64,000 nt of DNA, taken from Ryuthela nishihirai (Eukaryota > Arthropoda > Arachnida > Araneae > Heptathelidae). The translations under genes and the position numbers were made by a program. A model generated the notes under the pieces. The model saw nothing but the letters and a program-made list of their open reading frames with translations. It was not told the origin of the DNA and did not search any database. Positions 9,438-19,679 of the stretch are shown here, piece by piece; position 1 is the first letter of the stretch, and the number at the start of each line of letters is the position of its first letter. The DNA is taken from contig JAWZYU010000013.1 in the NCBI GenBank assembly GCA_038380435.1, forward strand, positions 61,840,946 to 61,904,945, read 5' to 3'.

Positions 9438-11507
9438 CTGCCCCCTTCCTAGGTCTTGTTCGTCCCGAACAATTCTGGATTCCAAAGTTTCTTCAGTTCT
9501 TCGATGAAACGGGGCCAAACGATCCACGTGAACCACCTTGCACTTTGTAGCTGGACATCGACGAATGCGATATACCACGTCATTAATCCTGTTAACTATT
9601 GTATATGGACCTTCCCAAGGTTTCTGAAGTTTTGGAGATAGTCCTTTCTTTCTATGTGGACTGTATAGCCAGACAAGATCTCCTTGATTGAAAATAGTTC
9701 CATTTCCGAATTCAACATCATAAACCAAAGCGCACACTCCTTCAGCCAGCTTTTTGGACACAATTGAGCATCTCATTAGAGGAACGCTATCTACGGTAGC
9801 CGTCATATCCTTGCAGCGGTAAATCTCCTTATCTGTTGGCACCAGCTCCACTGTCTGTCCTACGATGCAGCATCCGACGTCTTCCATCATCTGCTCGATT
9901 TTATCTTTAGTGCAGTCGACTGTGAAGCCAGGGATGGATTCCAATTTGTCCAGAGTATCTCCCGTCAATTGGAGAGCACGACCGGAGATCATAGGGACCT
10001 TGAGACCTAAAGCAGCAAGTGCAGGAGCCAAGACAAGACTCACTTTGTTGCCGACACCTCCTGTGCTGTTTTTATCTACCATCCGATGGCACCACTCGGG
10101 TCTCCAGCAAAACACATGACCCGAGGAGGTCATATTTGCTGTTTCTTCCGAATTCACTTTCTTGGAGCTCTCATTGTAATTAGCCAGGGAAATATCAGTC
10201 ATGATTGCCAAATTGTTCATTCTGGAGATCAGCGACGAGTTCTGTAACATGATATTGTCCACTTTAGAGCTCTTGTAGTCGTGATAAAACTTTTCTATAT
10301 CCTTATAATCTAAATGGTTATAATGTCCAAATCTGCACATTGACTGTTCAGAAAAGAAATTCAGCATGGTTTCGTTGAGATTGTCTGAGGGCTTTACTTC
10401 TCTCTGATCGTAACTCTGAGGCTTAGTTTCATCCAGAAAGTTAGTCTTTGAAGTACTGTCTCTGCCTGAAGCTCTTTTACTAGCATCACCTGTTATGCTT
10501 CTAAGCCATCCTTCGGAATTCCTCTTCCTTAAATCCCCACTTTCTATAAACGATTCGAGTGTGGCTATATGCTTCGGAAAAATCTCTCCGACTTCCGCGG
10601 TAAAGTTGAATGGCACTTTGTATCTATGATGAATGGACGCCTCTTCTTTACTCGGACCACTCTGCGAAACGTAAACTCTGTTTCGTTCTTCCTCATTACC
10701 ACTCGTTACTCTGCCTTTGCGATAATTGTCCATGACGCATTTTGCTGACGGCGAGGAATAGAATACCTTTCGTGTGGATCTCTCTTCAGATCGTGCCAGA
10801 CTTGTACACCTAGGTATTTTGAACTGCAAAGCGTACTGTATAGTAGTCTCACAGCTCTCTGATCTGTGTGATTGTTCTTCACAGTTCCTAGACATGTCAC
10901 CAGCGACATAGACACTCTGCCATGCATTACCAGTAGTTGCGTGGTCAAAGGCATTATCTGCGCTATCTCTACAATCCTTGATTTCCAGTAGCAGATCCAC
11001 ATTTTTATATGCGTTGCCTTTCTCTTTTTCTTTTCCATGTTTACAATCTAACTTAACACTATCAAGATCATCTTTTTCACTGACAAATTCAACATTTAAA
11101 CTATTGCATTGTCTATTGAGTTCGGTTTTACTATCCTTGAACTGATCAATAATCTTACCAACTTGAGGAACCACTTCATCTCTCATCTCAGCATTTTGTG
11201 CGGCCATTTCGGCTTTCAAGTCACCTATTTTATCGCTTTGGGCAGCTAGATCACTTTTAATATCAGTCATCTGCGTAGCCATATCGGCTTTCATATCAGT
11301 CACCAGCGTAGCAATAACGGCTTTCCTATCAGTCATCAGCGTAGCAATAACGGCTTTCCTATCAGTCATCAGCGTAGCCATAATGGCTTTCCTATCAGTC
11401 ATCAGCGCAGCCATATCGGCTTTCATATCAGTCATCAGCGTAGTCATATCGGCTTTGAAGCTATTTATCAACTTTACTAATTCATCCATACTTCTAGTTA
11501 ACGGCAT
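9384..11507 (-). CDS. chimeric retroelement protein: hendecad coiled coil, captured thymidine phosphorylase segment, integrase GPY/F tail
   Basis: An intact 707-residue frame starting 31 bases inside the 5' LTR edge and ending in the 3' LTR. Residues 17-104 are eight tandem 11-residue units such as RKAVIATLMTD, a hendecad coiled coil in the place of Gag. Residues about 130-450 are polar and not recognised; they are not a usual Gag and have no zinc knuckle. Residues about 453-606 match the central part of thymidine phosphorylase (the cytosolic enzyme that splits thymidine with phosphate): STGGVG, KVSLVLAPALAAL, TLDKLESIPGF, CCIVGQ, TATVDSVPL, SKKLAEG. Residues 607-668 are the GPY/F module of a Ty3/gypsy integrase (GDLVWLYSP, WEGPYTIV, HVDRLAPF). 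The enzyme part is about 150 of the usual 450 or so residues, and several conserved positions are changed, so catalysis is very unlikely. The enzyme piece has no introns, as expected from cDNA capture. The frame has stayed open across all parts. Confidence 0.88.
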   Translation of the reverse strand: MPLTRSMDELVKLINSFKADMTTLMTDMKADMAALMTDRKAIMATLMTDRKAVIATLMTDRKAVIATLVTDMKADMATQMTDIKSDLAAQSDKIGDLKAEMAAQNAEMRDEVVPQVGKIIDQFKDSKTELNRQCNSLNVEFVSEKDDLDSVKLDCKHGKEKEKGNAYKNVDLLLEIKDCRDSADNAFDHATTGNAWQSVYVAGDMSRNCEEQSHRSESCETTIQYALQFKIPRCTSLARSEERSTRKVFYSSPSAKCVMDNYRKGRVTSGNEEERNRVYVSQSGPSKEEASIHHRYKVPFNFTAEVGEIFPKHIATLESFIESGDLRKRNSEGWLRSITGDASKRASGRDSTSKTNFLDETKPQSYDQREVKPSDNLNETMLNFFSEQSMCRFGHYNHLDYKDIEKFYHDYKSSKVDNIMLQNSSLISRMNNLAIMTDISLANYNESSKKVNSEETANMTSSGHVFCWRPEWCHRMVDKNSTGGVGNKVSLVLAPALAALGLKVPMISGRALQLTGDTLDKLESIPGFTVDCTKDKIEQMMEDVGCCIVGQTVELVPTDKEIYRCKDMTATVDSVPLMRCSIVSKKLAEGVCALVYDVEFGNGTIFNQGDLVWLYSPHRKKGLSPKLQKPWEGPYTIVNRINDVVYRIRRCPATKCKVVHVDRLAPFHRRTEETLESRIVRDEQDLGRGQCYDRRIWQPKEKFQPTN
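9438..9449 (-). promoter_or_regulatory. polypurine tract
   Basis: On the minus strand, the bases next to the 3' LTR read GGAAGGGGGCAG. This purine-rich stretch fits the primer for plus-strand DNA synthesis in LTR elements. Its position directly against the LTR supports the strand assignment. Confidence 0.75.
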
Positions 11508-11518
11508 TCAATTAATTA

Positions 11519-11536
11519 ATCCCGCTTCTGACACCA
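11519..11536 (-). promoter_or_regulatory. primer-binding site, tRNA-Leu type
   Basis: Two bases inside the 5' LTR, the minus strand reads TGGTGTCAGAAGCGGGAT. Its complement ends in CTGACACCA, which fits the 3' end of a tRNA-Leu (acceptor stem plus CCA). tRNA-Leu priming is known for some Ty3/gypsy lineages. The tRNA identity is from memory of tRNA-Leu ends, so it is likely rather than proven. Confidence 0.7.
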
Positions 11537-11538
11537 AA

Positions 11539-12175
11539 TGTTGCGGATTACAAAAATGGATAGCCGCTGAGCGTGAGTATTAAAAGCTATATTTCAAAAC
11601 CAAATTCAATACAAGGTAAATTGTTACAAAGGAAATATGGATGAAGTATCTTATTAACAAATCAACTATTAACATGCACAAGTCATCAATCTTCCTGCGT
11701 AGAGCACACAATATCAGCTCTGTGTATTTCACTAAATACTACCTTTTACTTGATTTACCAGGTCACCCGAAGATCTTCACTCGTAAACCAATTCTCGTCC
11801 TGTGCTAATAACTGTTCACACACTAGCCGAACAAAAAGACAGTCCGTGTAGACATTCGAAGTTAGCCATAAAAGTTCCCACTTTTATACTTCCGTGTATA
11901 CACAACACATCAAGTTACTTCTTGATACTTAACGATAAAAGATCCCACTTTTATCCTTCCGCGTATACACAACACATCAAGTTACTTCTTGATACTTACG
12001 CGCACTGTCTCAGAACAGCTCACCGTCCATTTTCGAACTCACCGACCGTTACAACACAACGACCGTTACAACACAACGACCGTTACCGCTCCACTCTTCT
12101 TCTCCCAAATTCTCCCAAAGTTCAATTCGTTGGCTGAAACTTTTCTTTCGGTTGCCAGATTCTTCTGTCGTAACA
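11539..12175 (-). repeat. 5' LTR of the element at 8801-12175
   Basis: A 637-bp repeat identical to 8801-9437 except for one T/C difference. It should hold the promoter, but I could not point to a convincing TATA box on the minus strand. Confidence 0.95.
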
Positions 12176-14096
12176 ATATATTCTTCTTTATACATAGTTT
12201 GTCCAATAAAAATCATATATTTATTCATACCATATATATATGGAAATTTTAATATTATATTTCATTAGTGTTTTATAATTTTACCTACATTTTTCAGTAA
12301 AAGACTGAGAAAAAATGTTAAAGAATTATGTTCCAGAAAGCAGAGATTTTCTAATAGCATCTTCATTTTCCTTGATGGTTCTTACGGTAGCTTTCTTCAA
12401 ACCAAAATATTTACCTATTGAACATTCACCAGTTGCAAAAACGATCTAAAAATTGGATCTTGGTATCCAAAGAAAAAGCTTTCCTTTTCTGTTTTTGTAT
12501 AGTTGAATTATCTGATATTGTGGAAAGACTTAGGAAAAATATTTAAATTGTAGTTAATAAATCAGATGATGAAAATTATAAATTACCTATCAGCAAAATT
12601 TAATAAATTTATATTATGTACATAAAATTTCAAAAAACAAAAATCTTTTCTATTTCTTCTATTAAACATCTAAACACTTCTAATTTTAAACACATGAGAG
12701 ACCAAGACTGACATATATATTGAAGATAAAATTGAGGGGAATTCCCCGAACTCAGTGTTGCCACTTTATTCCGAATGAAGTAGTTTTTGCACAATTTTTC
12801 CATAAAATAGAGAATGAAATGGAGAAAATTTGTTTTGTGGTTATGTTAGTGCAGTTTTTATTTGGGGGATTATAGACACAAAATGTGTATAGTACATTTT
12901 CAAAGTTAAAACAATTTCGAAAAATGCGACCTTAAAAGCGGCGTCTTTGTTATAAATGTACATTCTAGGAATTTTTTGTTGAATAGGAATAATTTTTCAG
13001 AATTAAATTCAAATGGAGATTTTTTAAACGACGCCGTTTAAACCGTGTTATATCAAAATAAATCGTGTAAAAAATAGGATTTTTTTTCTAAACCGTGTTA
13101 TATCAAAATCGCGTAAAAATCATCCGTGTAAAAACAGAATTGGGTGTATATATTTATCATCAGAGCTCGCGAACTGAAAAAACGAGAGGTCGCGTGCTGA
13201 AAAAAAAAAGGGTCGCGGGCCATAGTTTCCCCAGACCTGTTCTAGCTGATGGTCAAAGCAAGATTCGAAACCAAAATACCTCAATCAATAATCATTAACT
13301 CCAGTTTTGTAAGTAACTGGACTCGTCCAATTACGGAAAGTGAATATTTGTATAGTTGATTGTTTTTGATTCACATTATGAAAAAAGTTTAAGATTCACT
13401 TTATGTTTTCTGCTTTTTAACAGTTTTTTTGAACATTTTACAATTCTTCAACATCTTAACCAGCCTCTTCGTAGATTTTCAATGCTGTTCTAAAAGTGGA
13501 ACCATCGTGAATGTACAACTCCTTTATTCACATCGAACACGACACACACACAAAAAAAGGATTTGATAGTTCATATGCTCTAAGCAGGGCTGTTATAAGG
13601 TTGTTTTAAGTCCTAGGCTAGGAATGGCGAATCATTAAAATTAGCTCGTTATTATTTATCTAACGCTAAGGCACACAAGCTAAGGCTACGTATGAGTTTA
13701 TCATATAATGCAAATTAAATGATTCAAAACATTCAGATTTAAATATAAAGATGCTAAATGCATAGTTTTAGGTTTCGCCATTATAAAGGGAAAATTAAAA
13801 AAATGAATGTTATTTATTATAAACAAAATCATTCAATCGAAGGTAAAATTTACGCGCGACCTTAGCTCATCACAGCCACATCCCCGTGATCACATTGAAG
13901 TGAATTTTCATTGGCTGAGAGAGGGAAATAGTTCTTTCAGAAAAAACATATAAACCGATACCATAACTACATTTTCAGATATAAAAAAGTGCTTTTAGCG
14001 AAACCAATTGATAGATGACAGATTTAAAGAAATAAAGTGAGCGAGAATGGTTGCGTTAGAGGGGGGGGGGGGGGTTAACAGACTGGATTTCTATTC
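12176..14096. other. non-coding stretch, AT-rich
   Basis: No gene recognised. A short tandem duplication (about 54 bp, word AAACCGTGTTATATCAAAAT) lies at 13035-13130. It is followed by GTCGCGTGCTGAAAA and GTCGCGGGCCATAGTTT (13185-13230), which resembles hAT-type transposon ends but is too short to assign. A 14-base G run is at about 14061-14074. Confidence 0.5.
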
Positions 14097-14107
14097 CAGT
14101 GTAACAT

Positions 14108-14558
14108 CATCCTCATCATCATCCTCAAGCAGCCATTGGCTACGGAGGTCCAACCAAACCGTGCAATTTGGTCCTCCAAACATATCTGTCCTGAGCTACA
14201 TCTGCCGCATCTGGCCGCTACACACCAGTTCTAACAAGGTCCTGTTTGACATTCTCTGTCCACCGCATCCTAGGTCCCCCCTCTTTCTGAGGCCTTTAGG
14301 CACATGGTTCATAACCCTATTCGCTAATCTATAATTATTCATACGGGCAACATGGCCAAACCAACGGAGTTTCCCTCTGTACAATATGCTGCTTAAAGGA
14401 GGTTACCAACTCATTTGCCTAACCTCATCATTAGTTACAAAGTTGAACCATGATGCACCTAGATGCTAACGCAGCACCCAAGATGCTGCGTTAGCATCTA
14501 GAATCAAAAGCATCTAGTTTCCTGTTATCTTGTTTACAAAGTGTCCAAGTAACATGTT
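14108..14558 (-). mobile_element. 5'-truncated RTE retrotransposon fragment
   Basis: The last 450 bp of the RTE family seen in full at 22298-25888, in minus orientation. It ends on the left in a short (ATC)n-type tail and is flanked by an 11-bp perfect target duplication, CAGTGTAACAT, at 14097-14107 and 14559-14569. The coding end (LRWFGHVARMNNYRLANRVMN) is still legible from 14384 down to 14196. The fragment also carries a local inverted duplication at 14459-14501, absent from the other copies. Confidence 0.9.
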
Positions 14559-14569
14559 CAGTGTAACAT

Positions 14570-16309
14570 GTTCCCCTTTATTTTAGAGGTTTTTAAAAAT
14601 TTCATGAAAAATGCTTCAAATATACACAAATTTAATAATTTTTAGCTTCTATTACCCTTACTACCATTGTAGAGGGGGAGATGGGCTAGATCCTTATAAA
14701 GTACGGGCACATAATTGAAGTGCTGATTATAGCAATACAGCCACCAAGATTCATCCTTAAATATGCTTTGAATTGGTAGAGGCCATTGTTTTAAAGTCTC
14801 TACACTAGCCACAGACATCGACAAACCTCTCAGTGGCGTACGAACACAAATCGTCTCGCGTGCCATAGTTCGCTGTCTTTGCCCTGAAAACTTATATTTC
14901 GATAGATAGATGAGTTGTCAAAATTATCTTATAAATTTTTCTCGAATTTCAAAAACGGTATGTCACAGATATTTACAGCTGATTCGTTCACTATTTATTC
15001 AAGAAAATATCTTTAATACAGTTTTTATGAAGCAAAGTAAAAAAAAAAACATGATCAAAAAAAGTTTTATATACCCTGGGCACCAATTCATTGCATTATA
15101 CTATGTAATGTATAAGCTTTTAGATGCCTGTATTAGATATTCTTTCTGAATTTAAAAGAGACTCTTTAAAACACCAAACCTATTTACGTATTCTGCATAT
15201 TTCCTGAGCAAGAGCTTTAGGCATCATATAAAACGACACAGCTTCAAAAAAAAAAACGACATCCATTCTACTAATATTTTTTTGCCCTTCGTACATTCAA
15301 CGTTTATCCACCGACTCTTAAAGAAGCGAATTGCCTCCTACTTATTCGATAACTGTGATTAAATGCACTCCTTGCCTGCCCCCATAGCTATCGTCATTTT
15401 TCAGCAGCACTGGTTCGTTTTCTCCATAACATCGATTGAATAGCCTACGAGGCTACGTCACAGAGGATGCAATTTCTGTCCCCAAACGTCATCAACGGAT
15501 AGCAGACCATTCAATAAAGGATGCATTCCTCGCGGTTGGGGAGTGGAGCATTAAATGGGGGGGGGGAGCAAAGTAGAGACAAATTTATGACTCTATTAGA
15601 CTTTAACATTCTAATCGGAACGGGAGTGCATACTGTTGATGATAATAGGCAACGGTCGAAGACTTTCTAGGTGGTAGTTAAAACTCCTTTACATTCAGTA
15701 GGAACACCGAGACACCAGCTAGTGATCCTCTTATGGTTCGAATAAACGCGTGACTTGTGTGCTCGATGTGAAGAAATGACATTTACGATAGATGCTCCCT
15801 GATTAACAAGATTGTTATCGGTTTTATAGGAATCATTGTCTTTTAAATATGCGGATATGGCAGCGGAATTCCTATTTACTACTCGCAATAAAGTTTGAAA
15901 GTAGAAGAGCCGATATAGCCACTGGCGTATATGGGAATCTCGTTTTCATAGAGAATAATTTTTTTTGCCTACTTTTTCGTCCTTTAAAAGTTTTATTTCG
16001 AACTAATAGATTATTGGAAAAATACAAATAGTAGTATTTTATTACTACTTTTACGACAAGAAAGGTATTTGTCTTTTGTTACTAAGAATTAAAATGTTGT
16101 TTTCTACATCGAACAAATAATGATGATAATGATATGCACTATATGATGATGATAATGATGTGCACTACATCGTCACACTAGTGGCATCCATGCCAGACAG
16201 GATTTCGACTGTTCTTCGATCGCACGAAGGCGTTACGCGCTATTAGGTGACATGCAGCCAGGGGTGACTAATTTTTTGTCCGGTGAGCTTATCCGTATTT
16301 TTGCGAAAA
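14570..16309. other. no gene recognised
   Basis: AT-rich sequence with only short random frames. It contains a G run at 15557-15568, a fragment related to 3930-4140 at about 15890-16080, and two copies of an ATGATGATAATGAT-type simple repeat at 16118-16165. Confidence 0.5.
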
Positions 16310-16745
16310 TGATTGCTCCTCTATATCTCCTGAACGCTGGTGCACCAAAGTAAAGAGCTATGTATCGAATGAAAACTTGTGACGCGGGGAGTGTCGTAGG
16401 CTATAAAACATGTCCTGCATGCTCTCTTCCCCCCTATAAAACGGGAAATATTAAAGTCGTTCTACTATATCATCAGGGAACGCGAAAGCCTTCAGTTACG
16501 AATTAGGTGTCGAATGAAAGCTCGTATAATGACGATCGCAAACTAATTCGAATTTCGTCCCCACTATTCCCCCATGATAAAATATGGGACGAGTGGATTT
16601 TCGCGGGGGTCGACTTTAACGAGTCCTATTTCAAATTGAAGCTTGTGACGTCTCCAAAGTCATGGTCTACCTCAAACGTGACTCCAAAAGGGGGATGAAT
16701 GTGCTCGAAGTTTATGAGTCGTATATCGAATATTTTGAAGGTAGG
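16310..16745 (+). repeat. satellite-like tandem block, unit about 145 bp (block A)
   Basis: Three to four diverged direct units. The marker GT(A/G)TCGAATGAAA-(A/G)-CT-GT recurs near 16362 and 16507, a weaker form is near 16628, and a last trace is near 16720. Other shared words are CCCCCCTATAAAACGGG and GGCTATAAAA. The same family occurs in inverse orientation at 54070-54460, where the complement has GTGTCGAATGAAGGCTTGTGACG. No frame survives across units. Confidence 0.6.
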
Positions 16746-16817
16746 TGTTTTTAGTGACAACTAAAAGAATATAAACTAAAAAAAATAAAAAAAAAACTAT
16801 ATTTCTATAGAGCTCTT

Positions 16818-17003
16818 AAAAGTAGAAAATAAACCTAAAGCATATCGATGGCGCAATCGGTCACTGAATTCGTATTCACTTCAAAGGTAGATAGGGCGTC
16901 CGACAATCTTGTTGAGTATCATCTCCCTATCTTCCTCCGAAGTTAATACGAACTCATTGACCGATTGCACCATCGACATGCTTTAGGTTTATTTTCTGCT
17001 TTT
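16818..17003. repeat. foldback element, copy 1
   Basis: Two arms of about 80 bp in inverted orientation, 16818-16898 and 16925-17003, around a short centre. The arm begins AAAAGTAGAAAATAAACCTA and contains GCAATCGGTCACTGA and TTCGTATTCACTTC. A second copy of the same design is at 45060-45253. No transposase is present. Ends and target duplication are not certain. Confidence 0.75.
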
Positions 17004-18169
17004 GGGCATTATAGGAAGACAGGTATTTTTTTAAATTTTTTATTTATATTTTTTTAGAATGATTTTGACTGCAGCTTTTCGACATTCCTCCAACACAAAT
17101 CTCCTGTAATGTACATAGCATCCTTTCATATCTTACACAATTGCATTTAAGGATCCAATCATGATCCTCAAAATATTATCGTCTTTGGAAAATTGTGGAA
17201 ATGTGATCTAATCGTTCGCTTCGCGATGATCACTCTCTAAATCAGAGTTCTCAAATACGAAACGTCTAGGGGATCAAATTACTTTTCATAATATGACAGG
17301 CTGCATTTCATTTGAAGCAAAAACAAGCAAAACATAATTATTATTGTTGCATACTTTTAATACAGAAACTGAAATCTAAATTTCATTTTGTGGCTTCATC
17401 TTCGACTGAACACGACCACATTCCACATATACTCGCGAGAGATCATTTCAATCGAGCCAAGCTACTAAGACATAGTTCGCTACTATGAGCAAGAGAGAAA
17501 GTATTGTTTCCTGGCTACACAAATGATCTGTCTGGCCTTTTACTCAGAACAGGTTTGAGATCGCTGCTCTGACTAAATGGTTCTGGAGAGTTGATGTTTT
17601 TAAACATTTCATGTTTCTCAGCAGAGGTATTCACAATAATATACCTCAGTAGTGATCTTTTCACTTCAATTTTACTAAATCCATTAATGGATTGGATAGA
17701 CTTCATTCAGTTTGATTTATTTATCTAAACATACATAATTGTGAGACTTTCCTAGTGATATTGAATTATCAATTACTCAATTCCCAATGCTTCGATTCAA
17801 TATGAGACAAATATGAATTAAAGGGTGGAATGGGGCAATTTTATTTACATTCAGTGAATGATGAATACATTCTTTCTAATTGTCTTATAACGTTTCCCTA
17901 TTTTCGAAATTTTGCGTTGTCAGATGATGGCAAATAAATTTATTGGAAGACTACATAAATATGAACCGTAATTGTTAACGAATTAGCTGTGATACATACA
18001 TCCAATCATGCATACATGCACACATACTAGCATCTATTCAGTCATACAAGTACATACATATATACTAGCACCTATTGAATCATATATATATATAAACTTA
18101 CATACCTACTAGCACCTATCCAATCTTACATACATACATAATACATACTATACATGAATACATAATCCT
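17004..18169. other. no gene recognised; short tandem repeat at 18000-18165
   Basis: Non-coding. From about 18000, three units of roughly 55 bp share ACTAGCACCTAT and CATACATAC words. A 63-codon frame on the minus strand (17706 to 17515) has no family resemblance I can name. Confidence 0.4.
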
Positions 18170-18980
18170 TAAGCAGCCGTGGACTAGGGAGATCCGACCA
18201 GATAGTGTAATTTAATCTGCCCTGAGCTAGAGAGATTGCATTTGGTCACTGTAAGCTAATTCTAATTCCTGTTTGTCATTGTCTACTAGAGTACATATCA
18301 AATCTGACCCCTTTTTCTGAGGCCTTTAGGCACAATGTTCATAACCCTATCCGCTAATCTATAGTTATATATACGGGGACATTCTCAAACCAACGCAACT
18401 CTTTCCGCGTAATATGTTGCTGAAAGGTGGTTTCTGATTCCTTTGCCTAATATCATTGCTTACAAACTCAAACCACCTAATTATCAAGATACTGTGTTGG
18501 CATATGGAATCAAAAGCATCAAGCTTCGTGTTTTTTGCTTATAAACGGACCTTATTCCATTACTATGGAAAATTTTAGATAGGGTCAAAGTATTATATAG
18601 CCAAATTTTAGTCTTATTGTGCATATGGCTATTTTTCTTACGCTTCCTGAAGCAACCCCTATTCTTCTGTTTTCCTCATGTCACACATCACAGTACCTAT
18701 TACACAACTCCTGAGATAAGTTAACTCAGAAATCGTCTCAAGGGTACACCATTCGAAACAAATGAAGCACCATCAGCCTGACCAATTTTCTTCTCTTCCG
18801 GTTTTCTCTCTGCTTATCACCAAAACCTACTCTGGCACCAGTCTCATCAACATCCCTAACGAAAGAGTTTATCTCGTAAACATCATTTGCCAAAAAGACA
18901 AAAACCTTCCCCTTGCAGTGAATTCCGCATAATATAATCAATAACCAAACTTATGAGAAAAGGAAAACAAAATCCACTCT
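18170..18980 (-). mobile_element. old RTE retrotransposon fragment
   Basis: A heavily mutated 3' part of the RTE family in minus orientation. The family words CTGAGGCCTTTAGGCACA (18318), AAGCAGCCGTGG (18174) and ACCAGTCTCATCAACA (18838) are in the right order. The reading frame is broken many times. It is much older than the copy at 22298-25888. Confidence 0.8.
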
Positions 18981-19007
18981 TTTAGAAAAGAAAAAAGCTT
19001 TCTTTTC

Positions 19008-19070
19008 GGAAAGAAAGCATCCATCTCTTTCTGTACTCCAGTCACAGAAAGGGATGGATGCTTTATTTCC
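19008..19070. repeat. short imperfect hairpin
   Basis: 27-bp arms (19008-19034 and 19044-19070) with two mismatches and a 9-base spacer. The arm contains AAAGCATCCATC. It lies just past the edge of the old RTE fragment. It could be a two-ended transposon remnant or a template-switch scar. Confidence 0.6.
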
Positions 19071-19679
19071 GATTTATCTTCTTTTTCTGCTGAGATCTAA
19101 TCTCTCTCTCAAATAAACTTTATGGCATATTATTCTTTCTGGATCGTGTCATTTTTTATCAGACCTCTAAGGAATGTGGTCTGCCAGAGTAGTCACTTTT
19201 TTATGCATTTATAGAGCAGGGGATTACCTTCCATTTTTTCGTTTCGAGATGTGGCTTATATTCCAATTTGAGAACCCTTTTTAAATTTAAAACAGAAATT
19301 ATCGATGCAGCGTTCTAGGGCAGGGTTAATCATCTCACTGCCTGGTAAAAACTGTGATTTCCATCCCAATGCTCTCTCTCATTATGATCGTTTTTCAGGA
19401 AAGGACTCTGAAACTGATGGAAAACCATTAGGCACATTTCTCTCACGAAATTTTGATTTTTGGAATGAAATACAATGTTTTTTTTTACTTCTTTGATTAA
19501 CTCTTATTATCTCTATACTACTCTTTTATCAATTCAATAAAAATAGAAATAACACAAAAACATTTTGAAATAATGTTTCTAATAATTTAATAATATTTTT
19601 CTTTCTTTTTTTTTTTTCGTCATCATTTCTTGGTGCCCTGAGACTGGAGAACACTTCTAGAGTTATTGCCCAACGATCC

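Larger units (their letters stand above)
8801..12175 (-). mobile_element. young non-autonomous Ty3/gypsy-type LTR retroelement carrying a thymidine phosphorylase fragment
   Basis: A 3,375-bp element with 637-bp direct terminal repeats that start TG and end CA. They are flanked by the same 4 bp, ATAT, at 8797-8800 and 12176-12179. I compared the two LTRs base by base and found one difference (near 9220 versus 11960), so insertion was recent. The coding strand is minus, so the right LTR is the 5' LTR. The 2.1-kb interior has one long intact frame and no protease, reverse transcriptase, RNase H or integrase catalytic core, so it must be moved in trans by an autonomous relative. A Ty3/gypsy origin is shown by the GPY/F integrase tail in the frame, the 4-bp duplication and the primer site. 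The frame also holds a piece of a cellular enzyme gene, described in its own entry. Confidence 0.92.

Noticed and set aside
17515..17706. 63-codon minus-strand frame that looks protein-like
   Set aside because: No family match and no splice sites of good quality; too short to support.
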